A program made the translations under genes and the position numbers. Under the pieces are notes generated by a model that was given only the letters and a program-made list of their open reading frames with translations, was not told the origin of the DNA and did not search any database. A stretch of DNA of 64,000 bases from Bacillota bacterium (GTDB lineage: Bacteria; Bacillota; Clostridia; Lachnospirales; Lachnospiraceae). The stretch is taken from assembly GCA_023391695.1 (NCBI GenBank), contig JAEWAK010000032.1:13827-77826 (forward strand), given 5' to 3'. Of the stretch, positions 27,966 to 38,201 are shown one piece after another (position 1 is the first letter of the stretch; each line of letters opens with the position of its first letter).

Positions 27966-30900
27966 GTGGTTACGGGTTCTGCTATTTTCCTAAGCTGGGA
28001 GGCATCGGATGATAATGTCGGAGTGGCAGGATACCGCATATACCGGGATGAGGAAGAGATCGGGACATCCGAAGAGACAAATTATACGGATACTTCCTGT
28101 ACGGAAGGAACTACCTATACTTATTCGGTAAAGGCTTACGACGCCGCAGGTAATCTGTCGGAGGCCGGTATCGGTATGCCCGTGACCCTGACAGCAGCGG
28201 GGCAGAAGCAGGCTGTGAACGTGGTTAAGCCTTCGGGTCTGACCGCCAAAGTCAAAGAAGCAGTTATTTTGGTGAGTTGGGGGGAAGTAAACAATGCGGA
28301 CTACTATGAGTTAAGTATTGACGGAGATATGATTAATACGGGGTATGATACATCGCATACTCAGACACAGGTGATTCCATACCATACATATGAGTATAAG
28401 GTAAGAGTAATAAGCTGGGAGGGAGAGGTAAGTGAGTGGAGTGATCCCGTATATTTAACCACGGGACCGGATAAGGTATTAAATTTGACCGCTGTGACGG
28501 TGGATGAGCGGACGGTGGAACTATCCTGGGATCCGGCCGAAGGAGCCGCCTCTTATGAAATAGAGTGCAATGGGAATATCCTGGATGCAGTGACAGGCAC
28601 CGGCTATACCCATAACCTGACTGTGCCTGCATCCGGCCTGTTTTACCGAGTAAGGGCGGTCAGCGGAGAATTCAAAGGGATATGGAGTGATTCGGTTTCC
28701 CTGTCTACGGAGATAATCATACCGGGAGGAATCATTGACGAGGATACGGTTTGGGACGGTACGTCCGGAATTTATGTGGTGCAGGGGGATATCACCATAG
28801 CCCAGGGGGCAGCCCTGCGGCTCATGCCGGGAACCATTGTTAAATTCGAACCAGATTTCGGTATGACGGTAAATGGGAATTTAACCGCAGAAGGAACAAT
28901 GGAGCAGCCGGTTGTCATCACTTCGGAGAAAAATACAGCATATGGCGGCAGCGGAATCGGCGGGCGGGATGACAGCTTTACCGGAATTAACATAAGAAGT
29001 CAGGGGGGATTTACCGGGGACTATGTTAAGATCAGCTATGGCGGTAGTTATGGGACGGATTATTCTAATAACAGTACATTAAATGTAGAAGGAAAGCTGG
29101 AATTGAATCATTCGGAGATTTCCGCATCCTTTCAGAACGGTATATCAATTAATTCCGGTTATGATTTAACGGTTCAAAATTCCGTGTTTGACAGTTCGGA
29201 AGGTTACAATATTTATATTAATAAATGGTCGGATCCTGCCGGAACGGTAACGTTAAGAAACAATATCGTACAAAATGGCTTATATGATGGGATTTATGTC
29301 TATGAAGAGGAAGAAAGCGGCCTTATCATCGAAAACAATACGATCGAAGGCAATGAGGAATCTGGAATCTATATCTCCAGGCATGATAACAGGACCTTTC
29401 AAATAAGCGGGAATAATATCCTTAACAATGGGGGTTCCCCTATCTATGTTTATCTGGACAGTATAAAATCCGAATCACAACTGGAGGATTTGCAAAATAA
29501 TTACTTTTATGGAAACGAACTGGACATCATCCGGCTGGGCGGAGAACTATATAAGGACCTCACGCTGAAACATGATTATGTATTCGAAAATATTATTGTA
29601 CCGGAGGAAATAACCTTGACGGTCAAACCCGGTACCGTACTATTCGGTGCTCGGGAGAGAGGAACATTTAATATATATGGGAAATTGATTGCACAGGGAA
29701 CAGCGGAGGAACCCATTGTATTCACATCGGTGCAGGACACAGAATATGGCGGGAATGGAATAACGGAGCCAGAGGATTACTGGACAGGAATTCATGTATC
29801 AGGAGGAGGAGAATTTACAGGTAATAACATAAAGGTGAAATATGGAGGATATTATGGAAGCGGTAACCTGTATGTAGAAGGTAAGTTAGATTTAAACCAT
29901 TCGGAAATATCCGGTTCCTTTGCGGACGGCATTACAATCGACTCGGTATATGATGTTACAATTCAGAATTCAGTCATTGAAACCTCACAAAAAGCCAATA
30001 TAGGAATAGGAGATTATATAATTATAATTGGCTTTGCTCCCGGAGCCGATTCGAAAGAAAACAATGTACAGCCGGACGCTGCGGAAGAAAGCAGGGGAAA
30101 AATCACAATTAGAAATAATATACTGCGTGATGGTTCCTATTCCGGTGTTTTTATCTGCCAACCGGGAAACGGCAAGGTCATTGTTGAAAATAATACGATA
30201 GAGAACAATGAGGATTATCCGGTTCGGATCAATTTGAGAGGCACCTGGTCATCGGATGCGGTATCGAATATATCAGGCAATCTATTTAACGGAAATCTGG
30301 CTTCCGACCGTATCTGCCTGTATGGCGATCTGTATACAGACTTGACCTTGCCCAAAAATGAATCTGATTATGAAGTAACGGGACAGATCCGTATCCCCGG
30401 GGAAACAGCCTTAACGATCCAGCCGGGGGCAGTCCTGCGGATGAACAGCCAAAGCGAAGCAGGCATAGAGGTAGAGGGAGAGTTGATTACCGGGGGAACA
30501 ACAGAGGAACCGGTTGTATTTACGTCATTGGATGACACGGCCTATGGGGAAAATACGGTTACCAGCCTGCAAGAGACCGGTTCGTTAAAAATTGTCCCAA
30601 GACAGGGAAAAGACACGGGGAAGGCAGCCGGGACAGGCGGCAAATGGGAAGGAATTTATATAAAAGACACCGGTGAGCTTACCGGAAGTAATGTTGTAAT
30701 CAGAAACGGCGGTTATTGGAAAAACGAGGATTATAACGGCGCATTATTTGTAGAGGGAAAGTTAAACCTGTGTTATTCCGAAATAACCGGCTCCTACGGT
30801 TACGGTATCTATTTTAATACCACAGACCAGTCCGTATTGACATACAATTCATTTGCGGACAATCCTTATGCAGTCTACAACGCAAACGACGATGCGGTGA

Positions 30901-33900
30901 TCAATGCATCACAGAATTACTGGAATTCCATTTACGGACCCAGTGTATACAGGCAGGCTTATGATCCGGTGAAAGATACCTGGACTCCGGAATGGAGCGG
31001 CAATGGGGAAAAGATATACGGTAAAGTGGATTACAGTCCTTATCTGGGCTTTGACATGACAGGGGCGGTTCATTTCGGACAATCGGAAGGCGCCTATGCC
31101 CCGACTGGAAATTATTCCAAACAATTCACGGATTTCAGTGTGGACTCTCCGGAAGGCGCCGTATCATTTACAAGGCTTTATAATTCCCAAAACACGGACG
31201 AAACCGGTGTTTTCGGGAAAGGCTGGGCTTTTCACTACGAATCCGCCATCCGGGATAGTACGCTGTTTGATTCTATCAAGACAGTGACCCTTCCAGGCGG
31301 CAACCAGGAGTCCTATACGCAGAACGAAGACGGTTCCTATACGGCCAACAGCTCCAGAAATACTTTGGTAAAGCAGTTGGACGGTACTTATATCCTGACT
31401 ACCAATGAGCAGGTAAAATACGGCTTTAACTCGGATGGGCTCCTGACCTGGACGGAAAGTAAGGAAGGCAACCGGCTGAGTATACAGCTTAACCTGGCAG
31501 GTAACCCGGAGAGTATTACAGACTATGCGGGCAGGGAATACCGGTTTACGTATCAGGACGGCCTCCTTGCAGCCATAACCGATCCGGAAGGGAGAACCGT
31601 AAATTACGCATATGAAAACGGCAGGCTTACTGCGGTTACGGATCCGGGTGGAGTTGCCACTTATTATGGGTATGATGCCGACGGCTACCTGATCGAAATC
31701 AGGGACGGCAACCATGACTTAACGGAGTCTGTTACCTACCGGACAGCAGACGGAATCCCACAGGTGGATCAGGTGACGGATGTGTACGGCAACGTAAAAA
31801 CCTACACCTATGACGATGTCAGCGGCAAAACTATCCTGACGGACAGTAACGGAAATACTACGACCCAGTGGTATGATATTACCTATAATATAACTTACAC
31901 TACCGATGCCCAGGGGAGAACCAGAGCGGAAGCCTATACCACGGAAGACGGAGTAAATAAATATGGGGAAATAAAATCCTTCACGGACCGCAACGGCAAT
32001 ACCACCGCTTATGAATGGGATGGCAGGGGGAATGTAATAAAGTTAACCAACCCGGATTCCAGCTTCCGGCTCTACACCTACGATGAGAAGAATAATGTTA
32101 CCAGTGAGCGGGAGGAAGAAGGCCGGTATACCTATTACATTTATGATACGACCGGTACCTATCTGATGAAAACGGTTCAGCCTCTGAACGGTACCGATGT
32201 CTATTCCGAAGGGATAGACCAGAATGCCTTTGCCATCACATCCTATACCTATTACGGAGACGGAGAGAACGGACATCACATCCGGGGCCTGGTCAAATCC
32301 GTCACCGATCCGGAGGGCAACACCGGTTCCTATACCTATGATGTCTATGGTAATCTGAAGTCGGAAACCGACGGTACCGGCAGCATCACCAGATATACTA
32401 CTAATAGTATTGGTTTCCGGATAAAGGTTCTTTCACCCAAAAACGAGCTTACCACCTTTGACTATAATAACAATGGCGGTCCGGAATTGATAGTAACACA
32501 CGGCGGTGAAACAACACGTATCATCTATGACGGGCTGGGAAGGAAAGTGCAGGAGATTTCACCAAATTTAAACCAGGCTACACCGGGGGATGACGCAGGT
32601 TACCGCTATACCTACTATAAAAGCGGCAAGCTCCGTACGGTGACAGATCCCGAAGACAATACGACCGCGTATACCTATGATTTATACGGCAACCTGACAA
32701 CGGAGACGAAACCAAACGGCTGTATTTACTCTTATGAATACGATTCCCTGAACCGGATCATCAAGGAATATGCACAGGATTCGGAAGTCTCGGAAAAAGT
32801 ACTCCTAAAATCCGATACCTATGATATTCGGTCCGATCATACGACACGGATACGGGAAACCGTATATTACGGTGATACGGAAACGGCAGATACCATCTCT
32901 GTATATGACTATGCGGACCGGCCGATAGAACAGGCCAACCCGGACGGAGGCGTTATTTTTACGGAGTATTATGCCGACGGTAATCTATATTGTCAGACCG
33001 ATGCCATGGGGAATCCGACCTATTACCGGTACGACGGCCTGAACCGGCTGGCTGGGAAATGGGCACCTTTTGAAGACGGCACCTATACTTACCAGGCGTA
33101 TGTTTACGATAAAAACGGAAATAAGATAGAAGAAAAAAACGGCATTGAGCCGGTGCCTTTATGGGGCATTCCTGCCACACGGCTTACAACCGCCTATACC
33201 TATGACCGGAATAACCGTGTTATATCGGTAACGGACCCTGCAGGAGGCCGGACCGGATATGAATATGATATCAACGGAAATCAGGTTAAGGAGACGGTTT
33301 ACCTGGATGTGAATAAAACGAAGGTAACGGAGTATGAGTACAATCATTTCGACAAGCCGGTCAAAATGATCCAGCATGCGGAGGCAGGGGATATTTATGG
33401 AAATACTCCCGGTTCGACCGAAGACCTTCCGCTGGTAACCACCTATACCTATGATGCGAACGGCAATGTCAAGACCATGACAGCACCGGATCAGGTTCTG
33501 ACCGAATACGAGTATGACCGGCTTGACCGGCCTGTCCTCCAGAGGGTACATGGCAGGGACGAGTACGGTAATGCCGTAATTGTTACGGAAACGGCTTATG
33601 ATTTTGCAGGGAACATCATATCCTCTACGGATGGGAATGGAAATATCACCCGAAATATTTATAACCGGAGGGGGATGTTGGAAAAGACCATAGATGCAGC
33701 AGGAGGAACTACCGCCTATTACTATGACAGGGCAGGCAGGTTGACAGCAAATGTATTGCCGGAGAATTTTAAAGACGCTGCAGACCGGTACAGCATGGCC
33801 AGATCGGAATTCATTTACGACGAAATGGACCGGGTAATCCTGGAACAGGATGTCTATTATGACAAAACTGCCGGAACCTGGAAGACCATCCATGCAAAAG

Positions 33901-36900
33901 TAAGTAAGTATGACTTAAACGGCAATGTCATAAAGACGCTGGATGCTTTGGGATATGAGAGCGGCACTGGAGGGGCCATATGGGAAAAAATCAATTCCGG
34001 TTATGGGACAGAGAATACTTATAATGCTGCAAACCTTTTAATAGCTACCCTTTCCCCCGTATCAAAAGACAATGGACTGGACTATGATACCCGGTACGTT
34101 TATGACGGGGCAGGCAGGAAGAGATCCGAGACCAATGCAAAGGGCGTAGTGACAAATTATGAATATGATAATGCGGGCAGAATAATTAAAACCACCGTAA
34201 GGGACTCGGCCGACATGGTAACCCGGCAGGTATCCTATGACGGTATGGGGAATATTTTAACCGAAACCGACGGTAACGGCAATACGACCCGGTATACCTA
34301 TAACCGGCTGGGTCTTGTTAAAAGCAGGATAACGCCGGGAGATGAGACCGTACCTTCCGACACGACATTCTATCAGTATGACGGGGCCAGCCGTCAGGTT
34401 TACCAGAAAGACAGTATGGGCAGGGAAACTGTCGTTACCTATAACCAGGACGGACAGGAGCTTACCAGGACCGAACAGAAGGAAGACGGCAGCCAGAGCA
34501 CGACCGTTACCAATGCCTATGATAAAAACGGAAACCTCCGGTTTGAAACGGATGCCAACGGTTTTACAACGGAATACGAATATGACGGGTTAAACAGGGT
34601 GGTCCTGACCCGGCAGACGGTTTCCGGCAGAGAGCAGGTAACAACGAATACTTACGATAAGAACGGGAATCAACTTACCGAAACCGACTGGCTGGGAAAT
34701 ACTGATACCAATGAGTACGATCCTTTAAACCGCCTGGTTCAAAAGTCGGATCCTTACGGAGTTATGATTGAAAAACAGGAATATAATAATAATCATGCCC
34801 AAATCGGATCATATGACGCCCTGGGCAACCGAACCGGATATGAATATGATAAAAACAACCGGCTTGTAAGCACGACCGACCCGGAAGGCCGGGTCACCTC
34901 ACAGACTTATGATGCAGTGGGCAATACAGCAACGAAGTCGGACGGTAAGGGCAACATTACCGTATATGATTACGATGCTCAAAACCGCCTTGCCAAGGTA
35001 ACCAATGCCACGGGGGAGATAACGGCCTATACCTATGATACAAACGGCAATCTGCTGACCCAGACCGACGGCAGAGGCAATACAACCGTCCATATCTATA
35101 ATGCCGCCAACCTTATCATCCGAAAGGAAGAGCCCGGGAATACATCCGGTACGGGAAAAGCGGAAAGCTACACTTATTATGCCGATGGAACGATCAAAAC
35201 GAAGACGGACAAAAATGGTGTAACAATAGCCTATACTTATGATATTCACGGAAATCTGCTAAAGAAAACGGCCGGCAGTTCGGTTATTACCTATACCTAT
35301 GATGCCAACGGAAACAAGCTGACCATGACCGATGCAACGGGAACAACCAGCCGTATCTATGATGAACGGAATCGGGTGGTAAGCAAAGAGGTACCGCAGA
35401 TCGGAAGCAATTCCTATGGATACGATATTACAAGTGAGGTTGCCGTGGGTTTCTATAAGGAAAAATCCACCGACCCGAAAGGAAATGTAACGGAAAAAGT
35501 TTATGATAAAGCCGGCCGTCTGTCAAAGGTCATCGTGGGGAAGGATGAAACAGCCTACACCTATTATGATAACGGAAACCGGGCAAGCGTTACCTACCGT
35601 GACGGTACCAAAGAGGAATATACCTATAATGGGGCCAACCAGATAAAAACCCTGGTGAACCGGAAAGCGGATGGAAGCATCCTGGACAATTATACTTATA
35701 CCTACGATGCCGCCGGTAACCAGCTTACCAAACAAGAGATGATAGGCGGTACAGAAAAAGGAACCACCACGTATACCTATGATACTTTAAACCGCCTGCA
35801 GACCGTAACGGAACCGAATAAAAAGGTGACAACTTATGAATATGATAAGGCAGGCAACCGTTCCATAGAAACCGTCCTGGCCACGGATGAGACCTCCGGC
35901 AGTACCGTAAATGTCAAAAATACCTATACCTATGATACCGGAAACCGGTTGACAAACATTGCCAAGATGGTTAATAATATACTTACGGAAACGACAGACT
36001 ATACCTATGACAACAATGGAAATCAGCTCACTTCCGTGGTAAAGACGTATACGGCCGGAATCATCACCTCCACGGCCACCACGGGTGTTAATACCTATGA
36101 CGTACATAACCAGCTGATTCAGACCGAGACCGGGGATGGAACGGTAACTGCTAATAGATACAATGGGGAAGGCTACCGTACCGGGAAAGAAGTGAACGGG
36201 GAACAGACCTATTACCTGTATGAAGCGGACAAGGTAATTCTTGAAGTAGATGAAACCGGAAACCAGGCAGCAAGGAATGTGTACGGTACGAATCTTCTGT
36301 TAAGAACGGTGGATGGTGAGACTTATTACTATCTGTACAACGGACATGCCGATGTAACTGCCTTACTAACCGGAGATGGTACCATAGCGGCAACCTATTA
36401 CTATGATGCTTTCGGTAATATCCTGGAGAGTACCGGGGAGGTTAACAACAATATTCGCTATGCTGGTTATCAGTATGACGAAGAGACCGGTCTATATTAC
36501 CTGAACGCAAGAATGTATGACCCGAAGATTGCAAGGTTCTTACAGGAGGACACTTATACAGGAGATACGAAGGATCCGCTTAGTTTGAACATATATACGT
36601 ATTGTATGAACAATCCGATAAGATACTGGGATCCAACCGGGCATTATGCAATTTATTTTGATGATACAGAATTGACATCGGGTAATCTTATTTCAAGATA
36701 TAAACGGATGAAAGATAAAGAGTATATTATGTCTGTTATAAAGGAACTCAAAGAAAAAGAAAAATCATCAAATGCTAAGGGGACGGGTAATCTTGTAACT
36801 GCCGACCAACTGAAAGTATTTGGATGGTCTGATACAAGTAATGCATTTGTAAAGAGATTAAATGATGCGCTCGTTAAATATGGAATTATAGATAATGAGA

Positions 36901-37454
36901 GTATAGCGTTATTTATGGCTACAATGGCAGTGGAAAGCAATTGGGGTAAAGATGCATTAGAACAAGGTAGTAATGCTTATTTTAAGCAAAATGGTTATGA
37001 TAAATATACCAGAGGAGCAGGATACATTCAGATTACACATCAAAAAACACATGAGGCATTTCTAAAGTCAGTGAATGATAATTTTTCTGGTAAGGATACT
37101 GCTACGCATATAGCAAATAATTATGCCATAGAAGCCGCAGCATGGTATTGGAGTAACGAGGCAAAAACTAGCGCGGGTAATCTCAATGCATATGTGGCGA
37201 AAAATGGTGACGACCTAAATATTTTTTTAATTACACAATATTTTGTAAATGGATTTCCTAATAAAAATGGAAACCCTATACCGGGATTTGATAGTGATTT
37301 AGCTTCAATAAGAAAAGGAGGTTCATATACGATTAATAAAGATAAAAATGGACAAAGTATTTCATTAAGTGTAAATGGTAACACATATGTGCTTCCTAAA
37401 GGTTGGGATGAACGAGAAGATGCATATTATAAAGCCATAAATGCATTTAAATAG
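27966..37454 (+). CDS. Giant RHS/YD-repeat polymorphic toxin with lysozyme/GH19-like tip
   Basis: About 3,160 residues from GTG 27966; the frame is open back to 27,771. Order: three FN3-like domains (to ~240), three long parallel beta-helix modules (~250-1030, each with a PGT/PGA turn and an EEPVVFTS-like strand), a DUF6531-like entry (PEGAVSFTRLYNSQNTDETG), some 1,700 residues of YD repeats, and the RHS core GLYYLNARMYDPKIARFLQE to DPTGH (~2850-2895). A ~45-residue linker ending AKGTG follows, then a ~215-residue tip. The tip (FMATMAVESNWG with the probable catalytic Glu near 2990, GAGYIQITHQKTH, EAAAWYWSN) resembles GH19 chitinase/endolysin domains. The YD shell encloses the toxin; the tip should cut peptidoglycan of rivals. 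GC content drops sharply after the core. Confidence 0.9.
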   Translation: MVTGSAIFLSWEASDDNVGVAGYRIYRDEEEIGTSEETNYTDTSCTEGTTYTYSVKAYDAAGNLSEAGIGMPVTLTAAGQKQAVNVVKPSGLTAKVKEAVILVSWGEVNNADYYELSIDGDMINTGYDTSHTQTQVIPYHTYEYKVRVISWEGEVSEWSDPVYLTTGPDKVLNLTAVTVDERTVELSWDPAEGAASYEIECNGNILDAVTGTGYTHNLTVPASGLFYRVRAVSGEFKGIWSDSVSLSTEIIIPGGIIDEDTVWDGTSGIYVVQGDITIAQGAALRLMPGTIVKFEPDFGMTVNGNLTAEGTMEQPVVITSEKNTAYGGSGIGGRDDSFTGINIRSQGGFTGDYVKISYGGSYGTDYSNNSTLNVEGKLELNHSEISASFQNGISINSGYDLTVQNSVFDSSEGYNIYINKWSDPAGTVTLRNNIVQNGLYDGIYVYEEEESGLIIENNTIEGNEESGIYISRHDNRTFQISGNNILNNGGSPIYVYLDSIKSESQLEDLQNNYFYGNELDIIRLGGELYKDLTLKHDYVFENIIVPEEITLTVKPGTVLFGARERGTFNIYGKLIAQGTAEEPIVFTSVQDTEYGGNGITEPEDYWTGIHVSGGGEFTGNNIKVKYGGYYGSGNLYVEGKLDLNHSEISGSFADGITIDSVYDVTIQNSVIETSQKANIGIGDYIIIIGFAPGADSKENNVQPDAAEESRGKITIRNNILRDGSYSGVFICQPGNGKVIVENNTIENNEDYPVRINLRGTWSSDAVSNISGNLFNGNLASDRICLYGDLYTDLTLPKNESDYEVTGQIRIPGETALTIQPGAVLRMNSQSEAGIEVEGELITGGTTEEPVVFTSLDDTAYGENTVTSLQETGSLKIVPRQGKDTGKAAGTGGKWEGIYIKDTGELTGSNVVIRNGGYWKNEDYNGALFVEGKLNLCYSEITGSYGYGIYFNTTDQSVLTYNSFADNPYAVYNANDDAVINASQNYWNSIYGPSVYRQAYDPVKDTWTPEWSGNGEKIYGKVDYSPYLGFDMTGAVHFGQSEGAYAPTGNYSKQFTDFSVDSPEGAVSFTRLYNSQNTDETGVFGKGWAFHYESAIRDSTLFDSIKTVTLPGGNQESYTQNEDGSYTANSSRNTLVKQLDGTYILTTNEQVKYGFNSDGLLTWTESKEGNRLSIQLNLAGNPESITDYAGREYRFTYQDGLLAAITDPEGRTVNYAYENGRLTAVTDPGGVATYYGYDADGYLIEIRDGNHDLTESVTYRTADGIPQVDQVTDVYGNVKTYTYDDVSGKTILTDSNGNTTTQWYDITYNITYTTDAQGRTRAEAYTTEDGVNKYGEIKSFTDRNGNTTAYEWDGRGNVIKLTNPDSSFRLYTYDEKNNVTSEREEEGRYTYYIYDTTGTYLMKTVQPLNGTDVYSEGIDQNAFAITSYTYYGDGENGHHIRGLVKSVTDPEGNTGSYTYDVYGNLKSETDGTGSITRYTTNSIGFRIKVLSPKNELTTFDYNNNGGPELIVTHGGETTRIIYDGLGRKVQEISPNLNQATPGDDAGYRYTYYKSGKLRTVTDPEDNTTAYTYDLYGNLTTETKPNGCIYSYEYDSLNRIIKEYAQDSEVSEKVLLKSDTYDIRSDHTTRIRETVYYGDTETADTISVYDYADRPIEQANPDGGVIFTEYYADGNLYCQTDAMGNPTYYRYDGLNRLAGKWAPFEDGTYTYQAYVYDKNGNKIEEKNGIEPVPLWGIPATRLTTAYTYDRNNRVISVTDPAGGRTGYEYDINGNQVKETVYLDVNKTKVTEYEYNHFDKPVKMIQHAEAGDIYGNTPGSTEDLPLVTTYTYDANGNVKTMTAPDQVLTEYEYDRLDRPVLQRVHGRDEYGNAVIVTETAYDFAGNIISSTDGNGNITRNIYNRRGMLEKTIDAAGGTTAYYYDRAGRLTANVLPENFKDAADRYSMARSEFIYDEMDRVILEQDVYYDKTAGTWKTIHAKVSKYDLNGNVIKTLDALGYESGTGGAIWEKINSGYGTENTYNAANLLIATLSPVSKDNGLDYDTRYVYDGAGRKRSETNAKGVVTNYEYDNAGRIIKTTVRDSADMVTRQVSYDGMGNILTETDGNGNTTRYTYNRLGLVKSRITPGDETVPSDTTFYQYDGASRQVYQKDSMGRETVVTYNQDGQELTRTEQKEDGSQSTTVTNAYDKNGNLRFETDANGFTTEYEYDGLNRVVLTRQTVSGREQVTTNTYDKNGNQLTETDWLGNTDTNEYDPLNRLVQKSDPYGVMIEKQEYNNNHAQIGSYDALGNRTGYEYDKNNRLVSTTDPEGRVTSQTYDAVGNTATKSDGKGNITVYDYDAQNRLAKVTNATGEITAYTYDTNGNLLTQTDGRGNTTVHIYNAANLIIRKEEPGNTSGTGKAESYTYYADGTIKTKTDKNGVTIAYTYDIHGNLLKKTAGSSVITYTYDANGNKLTMTDATGTTSRIYDERNRVVSKEVPQIGSNSYGYDITSEVAVGFYKEKSTDPKGNVTEKVYDKAGRLSKVIVGKDETAYTYYDNGNRASVTYRDGTKEEYTYNGANQIKTLVNRKADGSILDNYTYTYDAAGNQLTKQEMIGGTEKGTTTYTYDTLNRLQTVTEPNKKVTTYEYDKAGNRSIETVLATDETSGSTVNVKNTYTYDTGNRLTNIAKMVNNILTETTDYTYDNNGNQLTSVVKTYTAGIITSTATTGVNTYDVHNQLIQTETGDGTVTANRYNGEGYRTGKEVNGEQTYYLYEADKVILEVDETGNQAARNVYGTNLLLRTVDGETYYYLYNGHADVTALLTGDGTIAATYYYDAFGNILESTGEVNNNIRYAGYQYDEETGLYYLNARMYDPKIARFLQEDTYTGDTKDPLSLNIYTYCMNNPIRYWDPTGHYAIYFDDTELTSGNLISRYKRMKDKEYIMSVIKELKEKEKSSNAKGTGNLVTADQLKVFGWSDTSNAFVKRLNDALVKYGIIDNESIALFMATMAVESNWGKDALEQGSNAYFKQNGYDKYTRGAGYIQITHQKTHEAFLKSVNDNFSGKDTATHIANNYAIEAAAWYWSNEAKTSAGNLNAYVAKNGDDLNIFLITQYFVNGFPNKNGNPIPGFDSDLASIRKGGSYTINKDKNGQSISLSVNGNTYVLPKGWDEREDAYYKAINAFK

Positions 37455-37469
37455 AAAGAGGTGATCGTA

Positions 37470-38201
37470 GTGAAAAGGATTATTTTTATATTTTTTGTTG
37501 TTTGTGTGTTTGTGTTCTTTGAAGGATGCAAATCAGGTAGTGTAAATGATTATCAAGAAAGTATGCCTGTTGAAAGTAACACAAATAGCATAATTGATTA
37601 TAAAGTAACTATTAAGGAATATGAAGCTTATAACAAAGAGAATAAGATGTTTAAAGTAGAGTATGTTCAGATATCTGGTATGGATGATGAAAATCTTCAA
37701 AACCAGATAAATCAGACACTCAAATCATCAATTTCTGAATGGATTACTAAAGACTGTGATTGGATGGAAAAAAGTAGAATTACTGTAGAATGTAAAACTT
37801 CCAAATATTTATCCATAATCTATAAGATAGAATGGGAAAATCCGAATGGAAAAGATTTACTTGGTACATTTACTCGCATTGGACTAACGGTAGATTTGCA
37901 AACTGGGAAGAGAGTACTTTTGAATGCCCTATTCAATGATTATGATGGTCTAAAAGAGAAATTAGTTAAATATGATTACGGAAATGAAATATCGCCTCCA
38001 ATAGATTCAGATGAAGCAGATGAAATTATACACAATGCCTCTATTACAGAAAAGGAATTTTATGAGGAAAATTATAAGAATGGCCATAGTGATTATAATT
38101 TTCTTTGGTCAAAATCATCATATTATTTAACAGATGAACAGATAGTAATTATAAGAGATGAAAATGAATTTGATGATGTGCATTTTGACTTTAAGCAATA
38201 A
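37470..38201 (+). CDS. DUF3298/RsiV-like lipoprotein, probable immunity to the RHS tip
   Basis: 243-residue lipoprotein. I choose GTG 37470 (AGAGG 7 bases upstream), giving signal MKRIIFIFFVVCVFVFFEGC with the Cys in the lipobox position. The mature part follows the DUF4163/DUF3298 plan: paired strands with a NQINQTLKSSISEW helix, a KYLSIIYKIEW strand, then TVDLQTGKRVLLNALF, and a closing FLWSKSSYYLTDEQIVI segment. This fold occurs in RsiV, an anti-sigma factor that binds lysozyme. It starts 15 bases after the toxin stop. A surface lipoprotein is where immunity to an external wall hydrolase would be needed. Confidence 0.8.
   Translation: MKRIIFIFFVVCVFVFFEGCKSGSVNDYQESMPVESNTNSIIDYKVTIKEYEAYNKENKMFKVEYVQISGMDDENLQNQINQTLKSSISEWITKDCDWMEKSRITVECKTSKYLSIIYKIEWENPNGKDLLGTFTRIGLTVDLQTGKRVLLNALFNDYDGLKEKLVKYDYGNEISPPIDSDEADEIIHNASITEKEFYEENYKNGHSDYNFLWSKSSYYLTDEQIVIIRDENEFDDVHFDFKQ

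Noticed and set aside
31164..33893. Long open frames on the minus strand inside the RHS gene (183 and 244 codons)
   Set aside because: They mirror the codon pattern of the YD repeats, lack ribosome binding sites and have no recognisable protein features.
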